In this document: piece by piece, positions 14,594 to 22,107 of the stretch
Position numbering within the stretch: position 1 is the stretch's first letter
Layout of the letters: each line of letters opens with the position of its first letter
Virus record (IMG/VR): IMGVR_UViG_3300035665_000067
Coordinates: 1-47,355 of that record
Length of the DNA stretch: 47,355 nucleotides
Strand: one strand, 5' to 3'
Origin: a virus
The notes under the pieces: model-generated
Database searches by the model: none
The model's input: only the letters and a program-made list of their open reading frames with translations
Told to the model about the DNA's origin: nothing
Program-made: the position numbers and the translations under genes

Positions 14594-14802
14594 TGCGACC
14601 CACACAATACGGTTCTGTTGAGTTCTTCGCTGATGGCTTCAGTGACTACCTCGCTGATGTTGACAGCACAAACCCAGCAACCACAGAGAACATTATTCAA
14701 GGTTTCTATCAAGCACTAGACTCATGGTTCGAGTATCACGATGAGCAAGCACGAGCTTATGCAGACATCCGAAAGCGAGTTCGTCAGGCACTTACCGTGT
14801 GA
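14593..14802 (+). CDS. Small protein upstream of primase/helicase, unknown function, 69 aa
   Basis: Starts with ATG in a TAATG junction; product begins MRPTQYGSVEFFADGFSDYL and is acidic and aromatic. The 3' end overlaps the primase/helicase start by about 60 bases (44 if that gene starts at 14759). No family recognised. Confidence 0.6.
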   Translation: MRPTQYGSVEFFADGFSDYLADVDSTNPATTENIIQGFYQALDSWFEYHDEQARAYADIRKRVRQALTV

Positions 14803-16333
14803 TAGTTGCGGATCATCTGATGCAGCTAGCCTGTATTCAGATGGTCACATTTTTTGTTTCTCATGTAACGCCTACACCAAAGGTGATGGCGATGTTCACA
14901 ATCACACAATGTCCACTAATGTCCAAGTCCGAGGTTCAGCCGAGCGGCTGCAAAAGCGGAACATCTCAGAAAAGGTATGCCAACAATACCGAATCTATAG
15001 AGATGGAGACGTATTACGCTTCTATTATTTCGATGATGCTGGAGGCATTAAAGGATGCAAAGTAAAGACTAAGAGTAAACTATTCACATATGAAGGCGAT
15101 GTCCCCGGTACCCTCTTTGGACAACACTTGTTTCCCGCCACTGGAAAACGAGTCGTTATCACTGAAGGCGAACTCGATGCAGCTTCATGTAGTGAGGCTA
15201 TGCCGGGGTGGCCGATGGTATCTCTACCTAGCGGTGCCGCAGCGGCCAGGAAGTCGATTCAACGGGCTCTCCCCTGGCTCCAGGGTTATGAGGAGATTGT
15301 CCTGTTCTTCGACAATGACGAGGCAGGCCGTAAGGCGTCGGAGGAAGCAGCAGGGGTCCTACCACCTGGCAAGACAAAGATCGCAAGACTTGAGGAATAC
15401 AAGGATGCGTCAGACGCACTTCAAGTTAATGACACTGAAGCGATTCGTCGAGCTATATGGGACGCAAAACCTTACCGTCCAGATGGTATCATTGACGGGA
15501 AGTCTCTGCTCGATGTAGTAACAACACCAAACCCACCATCAGATCATGACTATCCATTTTCCGGATTGCAGCAAAAGTTGCATGGGATTCGATTTGGCGA
15601 ACTTATCACCATTACTGCAGGCAGTGGAATCGGTAAATCAAGCTTCTGCCGTGAACTTGCGACTCACTTATTGTCCGCAGGAGAACGGGTTGGGTATCTG
15701 GCACTTGAGGAAAGCAACCGTCGTACAGCTTTGGGACTGATGTCTGCTGCGGTAGGTAAGTCACTTCACCTTGGTAACCATGACCGAACTACTCTCACCG
15801 AAGCTTATAATCACAGTCTTGCTAACTGGAACCTGTTTCTTTTTGATGGCTTTGGTTCTTTCGACCCAGACGTTATCTACAACCGAATTGAGTATCTTGC
15901 TTGCGGGTTAGATACTAAAGTCATCTTCCTTGATCACTTGTCTATCCTCATGTCTGGACTAGAGGGTGATGAGAGGCGTATGATTGATGTTACTATGACC
16001 AAGCTACGTTCTCTTGTAGAGCGTACTGGTATCGCTATGTTCCTTGTATCCCACCTACGACGCACATCCAATGACACAAACCACGAAGAAGGTGCCCGAG
16101 TCACACTTGGACAGCTTCGAGGTTCGGCAGCTATTGCTCAATTGTCAGATGGAGTTATTGCGCTTGAACGGAACCAGCAAGCGGATCGAGGAGGCTCTTC
16201 AACGACTGTGCGAGTCCTCAAAAACCGTTATAGTGGGGAAGTAGGTGTAGCTTGTCAGCTGACCTATGACCTAGATACTTGTAAATTTACTGAGACTGAA
16301 GCAAATGACTTCGACCCAACCACGGACTTTTGA
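14741..16333 (+). CDS. Primase/helicase, T7 gp4-like, 530 aa
   Basis: Makes RNA primers and unwinds the fork as a hexamer. The zinc-binding domain has Cys20, Cys23, Cys39 and Cys42 in CDSCGSSDAASLYSDGH and FCFSC, very close to T7. A TOPRIM-type primase region includes VITEGELDAAS and FFDNDEAG. The RecA-like helicase carries Walker A AGSGIGKSS (Lys299), VIFLDHLSIL as Walker B and a later LRGSAAIAQLSDG segment. ATG 14741 is used; ATG 14759 is also possible. An in-frame ATG at residue 57, just after the zinc domain, parallels the internal start that makes the short helicase-only form in T7. Confidence 0.95.
   Translation: MSKHELMQTSESEFVRHLPCDSCGSSDAASLYSDGHIFCFSCNAYTKGDGDVHNHTMSTNVQVRGSAERLQKRNISEKVCQQYRIYRDGDVLRFYYFDDAGGIKGCKVKTKSKLFTYEGDVPGTLFGQHLFPATGKRVVITEGELDAASCSEAMPGWPMVSLPSGAAAARKSIQRALPWLQGYEEIVLFFDNDEAGRKASEEAAGVLPPGKTKIARLEEYKDASDALQVNDTEAIRRAIWDAKPYRPDGIIDGKSLLDVVTTPNPPSDHDYPFSGLQQKLHGIRFGELITITAGSGIGKSSFCRELATHLLSAGERVGYLALEESNRRTALGLMSAAVGKSLHLGNHDRTTLTEAYNHSLANWNLFLFDGFGSFDPDVIYNRIEYLACGLDTKVIFLDHLSILMSGLEGDERRMIDVTMTKLRSLVERTGIAMFLVSHLRRTSNDTNHEEGARVTLGQLRGSAAIAQLSDGVIALERNQQADRGGSSTTVRVLKNRYSGEVGVACQLTYDLDTCKFTETEANDFDPTTDF
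14895..14905 (+). promoter_or_regulatory. 11-base repeated motif, copy 5
   Basis: Perfect TTCACAATCAC followed by A, 3 bases before an in-frame internal ATG (14909, residue 57) of the primase/helicase gene. Confidence 0.55.
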
Positions 16334-16484
16334 GTTCAAGACCATTGCAACTGATGGCTACCCTAAGTACCTCAGGTATGAGGAAGACCCTTACTACGAC
16401 CTTGTAGCACCCAACCCACCTACACCTGAGGCAATCAAGCGAGCACAGTTCGTCGATAAGACTTACAAGTGGACTGGTAAGTGA
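16305..16484 (+). CDS. Small protein between helicase and polymerase, 59 aa
   Basis: ATG 16305 overlaps the end of primase/helicase by 29 bases and the stop overlaps the GTG start of the exonuclease ORF by 4. Product MTSTQPRTFEFKTIATDGYP and onward is Pro/Tyr-rich with a basic end. No family recognised. The overlap pattern fits the operon. Confidence 0.6.
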   Translation: MTSTQPRTFEFKTIATDGYPKYLRYEEDPYYDLVAPNPPTPEAIKRAQFVDKTYKWTGK

Positions 16485-16999
16485 ACCTAATCTTTGACTT
16501 AGAGACTGACGGCCTATACGATGATGCTACCAAGATCCACTGTATTGGTATCTATGATCTCGATTCTAAACAGACTCTCGTTTTCAACGACGAAGGTAGC
16601 GAACAACCTATCACGAAAGGTGTCCAGTTACTTGAGGATGCCTGTTGCCTTATTGGTCACAATATCATTGGCTACGATATTCCTGTGCTCCGTAAGCTAT
16701 ATCCTTGGTTTACCCCCAACGCTAGGGTTGTGGATACTTTGGTTCTCAGTCGCATTTATCACGCTGACATGCTGAAGACTGATCAGAAGCGTAAGTGGAA
16801 GAACATGCCACCACAGCTTCAAGGACGCCACTCATTGGAATCATACGGTTATAGGCTTGGCGAGTACAAGGGAGAGTTTGGTAAAGATACTGATTGGAAG
16901 AGCTGGTCACAAGAGATGCAAGATTATTGTTTACAAGACGTACAAGTAACACAGAAGTTATGGCAACACTTCCATCCATACCTGACTTCATCCAACTAG
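16481..16999 (+). CDS. DNA polymerase 3'-5' exonuclease domain as a separate ORF, 172 aa
   Basis: Proofreading domain of a T7-type family A polymerase. Exo I is FDLETDGL (Asp6, Glu8), Exo II lies near LIGHNIIGYDIPVL, and Exo III is YCLQDVQVTQKL. In T7 these are fused to the polymerase domain in a single 704-residue chain; here the frame closes with TAG just after Exo III. The polymerase domain continues in the -1 frame from ATG 16963, overlapping by 37 bases. The start is GTG 16481, coupled to the upstream stop. Confidence 0.9.
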   Translation: MNLIFDLETDGLYDDATKIHCIGIYDLDSKQTLVFNDEGSEQPITKGVQLLEDACCLIGHNIIGYDIPVLRKLYPWFTPNARVVDTLVLSRIYHADMLKTDQKRKWKNMPPQLQGRHSLESYGYRLGEYKGEFGKDTDWKSWSQEMQDYCLQDVQVTQKLWQHFHPYLTSSN

Positions 17000-18240
17000 A
17001 GCATGATGTTGCAACAATCCTCACCGAGCAGGAGATACATGGGTGGTGCTTTGATGAAAGAGCTGCATGGGAACTTGAATCGACTCTCCGACGAGAGCTT
17101 GAAGAGCTTACTCAGCTACTACGCAACAGGTACCCTCTCATTAAAGACCGAGAGTTCACTCCTAAAAGAGTTAACCGCACAACGGGATACGTCGCAGGTG
17201 CTCCTCTCACTAAACTAAAAGAGTTCAACCCTGGTAGCCGTGATCACATCGCATGGGTGATGAAGAACCATCACGGTTGGGTGCCCGATAAAGAGACAGC
17301 AAGTGGCAAGACTGCCATTGATGAGACTGTACTCAAAGATATCGGCACAGAGGAGGCACTACAGTTCTTCCGTTGCCTTGAGTTAACTAAGCAGCTTGGT
17401 ATGTTGTCTGAGGGCAAGAATGCCTGGCTTAAGCTGACAAAAGGTAACCGTATCCACCACCACTGTTCAGTATCAACTAACACGCATCGTTGTGCACATC
17501 GTAATCCAAACCTTGCACAGGTACCAAGTGACCTAAACTTCAGAAAGTTGTTTACTGCTAGTCCTGGTATGGTCATGGTTGGTGCTGACCTTGCTGGTAT
17601 TGAGTTGCGTATGCTTGCACACTACCTAGCTCGCTATGATGGGGGCCGGTATGGAGATGTACTTCTCAACGGTGACATACACCAAGAGAACGCTGATAAG
17701 ATAGGCATCTCACGCCGACTAGTAAAGACTGTAACGTATGCCTTTCTATATGGGGCAGGCGATCAAAAGATAGGACTTAGTTATGACCAAAGCCTTTCCC
17801 CGAACAAGGCTAAAGAAAAAGGGGCTGAGATACGAAGTGCTTACGTTGCTGCCATTGACGGCTTGGATAGTCTTCTTACCGCTGTTCGTCAAGCAGGTGA
17901 GCGAGGCTTTATCAAGTCAATAGATGGTCGCAAGATTTCGGTAGATAGTCCACACAAGGCACTCAACTACCTGCTTCAGTCAGGAGCTGGTGTTGTGGCT
18001 AAGCGGTGGATGGTCATCGCTAACCAGAACTTCCCTACTATTGACAATGACTACCTCAGTCACACTCATCAACTAGCATTTATCCACGACGAATTACAGT
18101 GGGAATGCCTGCCAACTTATGCAGAGGATCTCAAGAATCACCTTGAGTTGTGTGCTGCATTAGCTGGTGAATACTACAACCTCCGAATACCTATCGCTGC
18201 CGAAGGTAAGATCGGATCCACCTGGGCAGATGTTCACTAA
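16963..18240 (+). CDS. Family A DNA polymerase, polymerase domain, 425 aa
   Basis: Replicative polymerase core. Motif A is VGADLAGIELRML (Asp209), motif B is RLVKTVTYAFLYGAGDQ and motif C is AFIHDELQWE (Asp376-Glu377), all intact. The start ATG 16963 (MATLPSIPDFIQLEHD) falls exactly at the exonuclease/polymerase domain junction. The preceding frame is open for about 23 more codons upstream but without polymerase-like sequence. The two domains could be made as two coupled proteins, as a frameshift fusion, or be split by one sequencing error. The thioredoxin-binding region typical of T7 polymerase is not obvious. Confidence 0.92.
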   Translation, partial: ATLPSIPDFIQLEHDVATILTEQEIHGWCFDERAAWELESTLRRELEELTQLLRNRYPLIKDREFTPKRVNRTTGYVAGAPLTKLKEFNPGSRDHIAWVMKNHHGWVPDKETASGKTAIDETVLKDIGTEEALQFFRCLELTKQLGMLSEGKNAWLKLTKGNRIHHHCSVSTNTHRCAHRNPNLAQVPSDLNFRKLFTASPGMVMVGADLAGIELRMLAHYLARYDGGRYGDVLLNGDIHQENADKIGISRRLVKTVTYAFLYGAGDQKIGLSYDQSLSPNKAKEKGAEIRSAYVAAIDGLDSLLTAVRQAGERGFIKSIDGRKISVDSPHKALNYLLQSGAGVVAKRWMVIANQNFPTIDNDYLSHTHQLAFIHDELQWECLPTYAEDLKNHLELCAALAGEYYNLRIPIAAEGKIGSTWADVH

Positions 18241-18242
18241 TT

Positions 18243-18380
18243 ATGGCCACCAAATCAAAGACTGCACTGGGACGTGTTGAGTTCAAGTCCCGTGCTAAAT
18301 ATAAGCGTACCCGTCAAGGTAATGGTACTCGATCTCTCCCTTCCCATGGGCGTAAGCTTCGGAGGGGTCAAGGTAAGTGA
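18243..18380 (+). CDS. Small basic conserved-type protein, 45 aa
   Basis: ATG 18243 follows the polymerase stop by 2 bases; product MATKSKTALGRVEFKSRAKY and ends RKLRRGQGK. Strongly basic and probably nucleic-acid binding. Similar short proteins occur next to polymerase in T7-like cyanophages, function unknown. The stop overlaps the GTG start of the exonuclease. Confidence 0.7.
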   Translation: MATKSKTALGRVEFKSRAKYKRTRQGNGTRSLPSHGRKLRRGQGK

Positions 18381-19144
18381 GTCTACTAATCGACGCTGAC
18401 TTTATCGTTTACAAATGTTGTGCAGGAGCTGAAACAGAGATTGACTTTGGAGAAGACATCATCGTTGTTACCTCCAACTTCAAAGAAGCATACGAGTATG
18501 TCGAGCGAGAGTTATACAACATCGCCACTGACCTTGGATGTTTCGATGACTCTATTCTGTTCTTTTCTGATTCTGTCAACTTTCGTAAATCTATTGATCC
18601 AGCGTATAAAGGACATCGAAATCGAAAGAAGCCGTGCGGCTACAAAAGGGTCATCAACAAACTCAAGGAAGAGTATCCCGTTGTTGTGATGCCTACACTG
18701 GAGGCTGATGATGCCCTAGGTATCTACGCCACTAAGGAGCCAGGACACATCATTTGCAGCCCCGACAAGGACATGCGACAGATCCCTGGGGACCTCTATG
18801 ACCTTACTGAGGGAGTGGTTACTGTAGAGCCTGAGGAGGGTCGCAGATGGCACCTCATCCAAACACTAGCTGGTGACCAGACTGATGGTTACGCCGGTGT
18901 ACCTGGTATTGGTATCAAGCGTGCTGTTGCACTATTTGAGAAGGAAGGCTACACCTGGGATACAGTAGTTAAAGCATTTGCTGAGAAGGATCTTGGAGAA
19001 GATGTAGCTCTCATGAATGCACGCCTCGCTAAGATTCTACAATGTGATGACTATGATTTCACCAATCAAGAACCAAGACTTTGGTCTCCCAGCTCCAGTG
19101 TTGGAGTTGACAATGGAGCAGCAGTTCAAGCTCAAACAGATTGA
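18377..19144 (+). CDS. 5'-3' exonuclease, T7 gp6-like (FEN fold), 255 aa
   Basis: Removes RNA primers and degrades host DNA. The FEN/PIN metal-binding pattern is visible: LLIDADFIVYK at the N-terminus, TLEADDALGI and CSPDKDMRQIPG in the middle, and LAGDQTDGYAGVPGIG with the helix-hairpin-helix that follows. Length is near the 300 residues of T7 gp6. GTG start at 18377 overlaps the upstream stop by 4 bases; the 3' end overlaps the next gene by 32 bases. Confidence 0.93.
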   Translation: MSLLIDADFIVYKCCAGAETEIDFGEDIIVVTSNFKEAYEYVERELYNIATDLGCFDDSILFFSDSVNFRKSIDPAYKGHRNRKKPCGYKRVINKLKEEYPVVVMPTLEADDALGIYATKEPGHIICSPDKDMRQIPGDLYDLTEGVVTVEPEEGRRWHLIQTLAGDQTDGYAGVPGIGIKRAVALFEKEGYTWDTVVKAFAEKDLGEDVALMNARLAKILQCDDYDFTNQEPRLWSPSSSVGVDNGAAVQAQTD

Positions 19145-19340
19145 GAATGCACTGCGTAATCCAGAGACAAAGCTAGAAGATGTTATTACTATCTTCATGG
19201 CTCTACAACGCCAAAACTTTACTCTCTGCAATACCGTATCTAACCTAGTTAAGAAATGGCCGACAGTAACCTCACAGGACCCTCCTACTACAAGCGAGGG
19301 TCAATTCAAGTTTGGGATTTCATCCGAGACCAAGGACTGA
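19113..19340 (+). CDS. Small helical protein, unknown function, 75 aa
   Basis: Start ATG 19113 (MEQQFKLKQIENALRNPETK) is chosen because a GGAG lies about 6 bases upstream; a longer frame from 19017 is embedded in the exonuclease gene. The N-terminal half is helical and the C-terminus polar. It overlaps the exonuclease by 32 bases and the DUF3310 gene by 85. Function unknown. Confidence 0.6.
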   Translation: MEQQFKLKQIENALRNPETKLEDVITIFMALQRQNFTLCNTVSNLVKKWPTVTSQDPPTTSEGQFKFGISSETKD

Positions 19341-19555
19341 ACTTCCATCTTGGTAATGCAATCAAATACATCTGCCGTGCTGGTTATAAAGACAGCAAAG
19401 TAGAAGATCTTAAAAAAGCAATCCACTATCTTCAAAATGAGCTTGAAAGCCAAGTCGTTTCTCAGTATCCAATCAAAGGAGTTCCGGAAAAGTTTCCGGG
19501 TCAAGAACAATACGAGTCCAGCTTCACGGACTATGCAGCGGACTTTGATCGTTGA
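19256..19555 (+). CDS. DUF3310 protein (T7 gp1.7-like nucleotide kinase family), 99 aa
   Basis: Contains the DUF3310 core DFIRDQGLNFHLGNAIKYI, then CRAGYKD and DLKKAIHYLQNELE. This domain is found in T7 gp1.7, a dGMP/dTMP kinase, and in many small phage proteins of uncertain activity. In this nucleotide-metabolism neighbourhood (MazG-like, nrdA, nrdB) a role in dNTP supply is reasonable. It overlaps the upstream gene by 85 bases and the next by 23, in different frames. Confidence 0.8.
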   Translation: MADSNLTGPSYYKRGSIQVWDFIRDQGLNFHLGNAIKYICRAGYKDSKVEDLKKAIHYLQNELESQVVSQYPIKGVPEKFPGQEQYESSFTDYAADFDR

Positions 19556-19826
19556 GGAATTTAAAGAGTTCCTTGATGCTGATAACCAACTCATCAAAGG
19601 ATTCGTAGTTAATGCTACCGATACCCTTAAAGAGTTAGCTGACCTTGTATATGTCTGCTATCAATATGCAGAGAACCTTGGTTGGGATCTTGATGAAGCT
19701 CTCAACCGTGTCCACCGAAGCAATATGAGTAAGCTTGGGGAGGACGGAGAACCTGTTTACCGAGAGGATGGTAAAGTCCTCAAGGGTCCTAACTATCAAC
19801 CACCAAACCTTAGTGATCTTGTCTGA
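19533..19826 (+). CDS. MazG-like nucleotide pyrophosphohydrolase, 97 aa
   Basis: The helical core has EEFKEF followed by LKELADLVYVCYQYAENLG, giving the ExxE...ExxD metal-binding arrangement of MazG/HisE-type NTP pyrophosphatases. The C-terminal EDGEPVYREDGKVLKGPNY is typical of the phage version. It probably hydrolyses nucleoside triphosphates or ppGpp-like alarmones. ATG 19533 (MQRTLIVEEF) is preferred; the open frame upstream lies inside the DUF3310 gene. The stop is one base before nrdA. Confidence 0.82.
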   Translation: MQRTLIVEEFKEFLDADNQLIKGFVVNATDTLKELADLVYVCYQYAENLGWDLDEALNRVHRSNMSKLGEDGEPVYREDGKVLKGPNYQPPNLSDLV

Positions 19827-19827
19827 T

Positions 19828-21207
19828 ATGTCCACCGACCTTATTGCCCGTACTGGGCGCGTTCAATCTTGGATCGATGATCCTACCTCACGACTTCCTG
19901 TGTCGTGTACAGTATTCGTCGTTGAGGACACCATGGAGGGTCCTAATGGAATCGAAGCATCCTGGAAATTTGTTTCGCACGCTCTGCGCTATGGAGCGGG
20001 AGTTGCAGTCCATCTATCTAAACTCCGGCCACGAGGAGAGGAAAATGATAAGGGCTTGGTTGCATCAGGCCCCGTATCTTTTGCCAAGATCTACTCAACA
20101 CTAAACGAGATCCTTCGTCGTGGTGGTATTTATAAGAATGGTGCCGTGGTTCTCCACCTGGACCTTAGTCACCCTGACGTGCTTGAGTTTATTACTGCTT
20201 CTCGGGCTGAGCTTCCTTGGGTTAAGCGTTGTGTTAACATTAACCGACGTTGGTGGGAACTTGCTACCCCTGAAGTTAAAGAAGCACTACTTGATGGAAT
20301 CCGAAAGGGAGACATCTGGCTTAACAAAACCAAAGTAGACAAGAATGGAAATCGAATCAGGGGTAACGTATGCTTGGAGGTTTACCTGCCCTCACGCGGA
20401 ACCTGTCTATTGCAACATGTTAACCTCGGCGGATGTGAACTCAATGACATTCAGGGTGCATTTGTCAACGGAATGTCCGAGTTGTGCTCACTCCACGGCA
20501 AAACAAACGTTGGAGAAAGCGGAGAGTACCTCCCTGCAGAGACTGATCGCCAAGTCGGTCTCGGACTCCTTGGGTTGGCAAACATGCTTAAGCAGCATGG
20601 AGTAACTTACAAGCAGTTCGGTGAAGCTCTCAAGGATATCAATGATGGACAGATGGCACAGACCCCTGCCCATATCCTTGCAGCTGAGATCAACGCTGGT
20701 GTTACTGCAGCAGCACATACCGCCCGTATCAACAAGATGGATCGAGCGTTTGCTATTGCACCTACAGCGTCCTGTAGTTACCGCTATAAGGACTTGGGTG
20801 GGTACACCACTTGCCCTGAGATCGCTCCTCCTATTGCCCGTCAAGTTGACCGTGATAGCGGCACCTTTGGCGTCCAGAGCTTCGACTATGGTGATGTAGA
20901 GATCGCCTCTGAAGTTGGCTGGGAGAACTACAAGCGAGTTGCGGATGAAGTTGTCCGTATGCTCGATAAGACGGGACTTCTTCATGGGTACTCATTCAAT
21001 AGTTGGTCTGATATGATCACTTATGATGAGGCATTCATTGAGGAGTGGCTGGATAGCCCCCAAACATCTCTTTACTACTCACTCCAAGTGATGGGAGACG
21101 TTCAGGATAAATCCAGTGCATATGCTGCCTTGGATGAAGCTGAAGTCGATGATTACCTGGAGTCTATTCTAAATGACAAAGCTCCTGATTGTAATTGCGG
21201 CGAATGA
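19828..21207 (+). CDS. nrdA: Ribonucleotide reductase large subunit, class I type, short form, 459 aa
   Basis: Reduces ribonucleotides to deoxyribonucleotides. The active-site strand GNVCLEV (Asn180, Cys182, Glu184) matches the NxCxE of NrdA. A second Cys follows in RGTCLLQHVNLGG, and an LYY motif (SLYYSLQVMGD) matches the radical-transfer tyrosines. The chain ends in a redox-type CNCGE. It is far shorter than the 760-residue E. coli enzyme because the N-terminal regulatory cone and part of the first barrel are missing. Such short forms in cyanopodoviruses have been called class II, but the tyrosine pair and adjacent ferritin-like gene point to class I. ATG 19828 is used. Confidence 0.9.
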   Translation: MSTDLIARTGRVQSWIDDPTSRLPVSCTVFVVEDTMEGPNGIEASWKFVSHALRYGAGVAVHLSKLRPRGEENDKGLVASGPVSFAKIYSTLNEILRRGGIYKNGAVVLHLDLSHPDVLEFITASRAELPWVKRCVNINRRWWELATPEVKEALLDGIRKGDIWLNKTKVDKNGNRIRGNVCLEVYLPSRGTCLLQHVNLGGCELNDIQGAFVNGMSELCSLHGKTNVGESGEYLPAETDRQVGLGLLGLANMLKQHGVTYKQFGEALKDINDGQMAQTPAHILAAEINAGVTAAAHTARINKMDRAFAIAPTASCSYRYKDLGGYTTCPEIAPPIARQVDRDSGTFGVQSFDYGDVEIASEVGWENYKRVADEVVRMLDKTGLLHGYSFNSWSDMITYDEAFIEEWLDSPQTSLYYSLQVMGDVQDKSSAYAALDEAEVDDYLESILNDKAPDCNCGE

Positions 21208-21914
21208 ACCCTTATCAAAAACTACAACAACGTAAGCGTACCTGGACTCCTGTTCAAACCACTGCTGGAACCGTTCGTGATGGCTCAGAAGAAACTATCT
21301 ACCGTGCGCTCGCCATGCGGCACATGGAACTCCCCGTTGGTAGCTTCATTCAAGATGCCCTTAGTGAAATTCCAGCTCTATCGGCAGACCTGCTCCGATC
21401 TAATGTCAAAGACGAAGAAAACCACGACCTGGCTCTCGGTTACATCGCCAATGCTTTGGGTGTTGACGAGACTGCTGAAGCCGAAGCAAAGCGACTTAGG
21501 GATGCTTGGGAAGCGCATCCTGATCACACAGTCCTTAAAGCACTTGTTGCCGAGCGTGCAATTTTCTTCGTTCTACTCCCCTTCTTCCGCTTTAATGGTG
21601 ACGGTGGTCTCCGCACAGTCTCCGCTGACATCAGCCGAGATGAGCAAGTCCATGTAGCTGCCAATAGCCTTGTGTGTAAGGAGATGGGGTTGGAGATCAG
21701 CCCCTCTCTTGACAAGCTTCGTAAGGCAACTATCAATTGGGTCATGGCACCTCTCAAGGCGTCTACCAATAAATATTTGGACAAAAAATTTTGGCTGGAT
21801 GCAAGTGATCGTTTGATGTATGAGGGTAAGGCTCCTGAGCTTTCTGATACTAAGCGAGCACGTATGCCTGCCTTCTTTGAACACGCTAATCCGAATCTAC
21901 CGCAATATGCGTGA
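21204..21914 (+). CDS. nrdB: Ribonucleotide reductase small subunit-like, radical Tyr replaced, 236 aa
   Basis: Ferritin-like metal protein expected to generate the radical for NrdA. Metal ligands are visible as EENHD (Glu71, His74), an upstream Glu near 42, AERAIFF (Glu117) and DEQVH (Glu147, His150). In E. coli NrdB the radical Tyr122 lies four residues after the first His; the equivalent position here is Leu78 and the nearest Tyr is Tyr80. The enzyme is therefore probably tyrosine-radical-free, like manganese-containing class Ic-type proteins. It is shorter than the usual 320-375 residues. The start overlaps the nrdA stop (ATGA), so stoichiometric coupling is likely. Confidence 0.85.
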   Translation: MNPYQKLQQRKRTWTPVQTTAGTVRDGSEETIYRALAMRHMELPVGSFIQDALSEIPALSADLLRSNVKDEENHDLALGYIANALGVDETAEAEAKRLRDAWEAHPDHTVLKALVAERAIFFVLLPFFRFNGDGGLRTVSADISRDEQVHVAANSLVCKEMGLEISPSLDKLRKATINWVMAPLKASTNKYLDKKFWLDASDRLMYEGKAPELSDTKRARMPAFFEHANPNLPQYA

Positions 21915-22107
21915 CGGACCTATCTCGCTAAATATGCTTGAGACCCATGGTCTCCAGCTTACTTCTCTTGTAGCACAACTAGAAGAGAACTTCCCACCAC
22001 TTAATCCCCACCCGGATGACTCACACTCATTAATTATGTACCGCTCTGGCCAACGTTCTGTGGTCGAGTGGATTCAACACCAACTCAACGAAGAGAACAA
22101 TGGCTAA
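21907..22107 (+). CDS. Small acidic protein after nrdB, unknown function, 66 aa
   Basis: ATG 21907 (MRDGPISLNMLETHGLQLTS) overlaps the nrdB stop by 8 bases; upstream in-frame starts lie in nrdB. The C-terminus is amphipathic (RSVVEWIQHQLNEENNG). It overlaps the next gene by 8 bases. It bridges the replication and morphogenesis blocks. No family recognised. Confidence 0.65.
   Translation: MRDGPISLNMLETHGLQLTSLVAQLEENFPPLNPHPDDSHSLIMYRSGQRSVVEWIQHQLNEENNG

Noticed and set aside
16894-16999. Programmed -1 frameshift joining exonuclease and polymerase
   Set aside because: The frame relation allows it, but I find no classical slippery heptamer in the overlap; kept only as an alternative in the split-polymerase finding.
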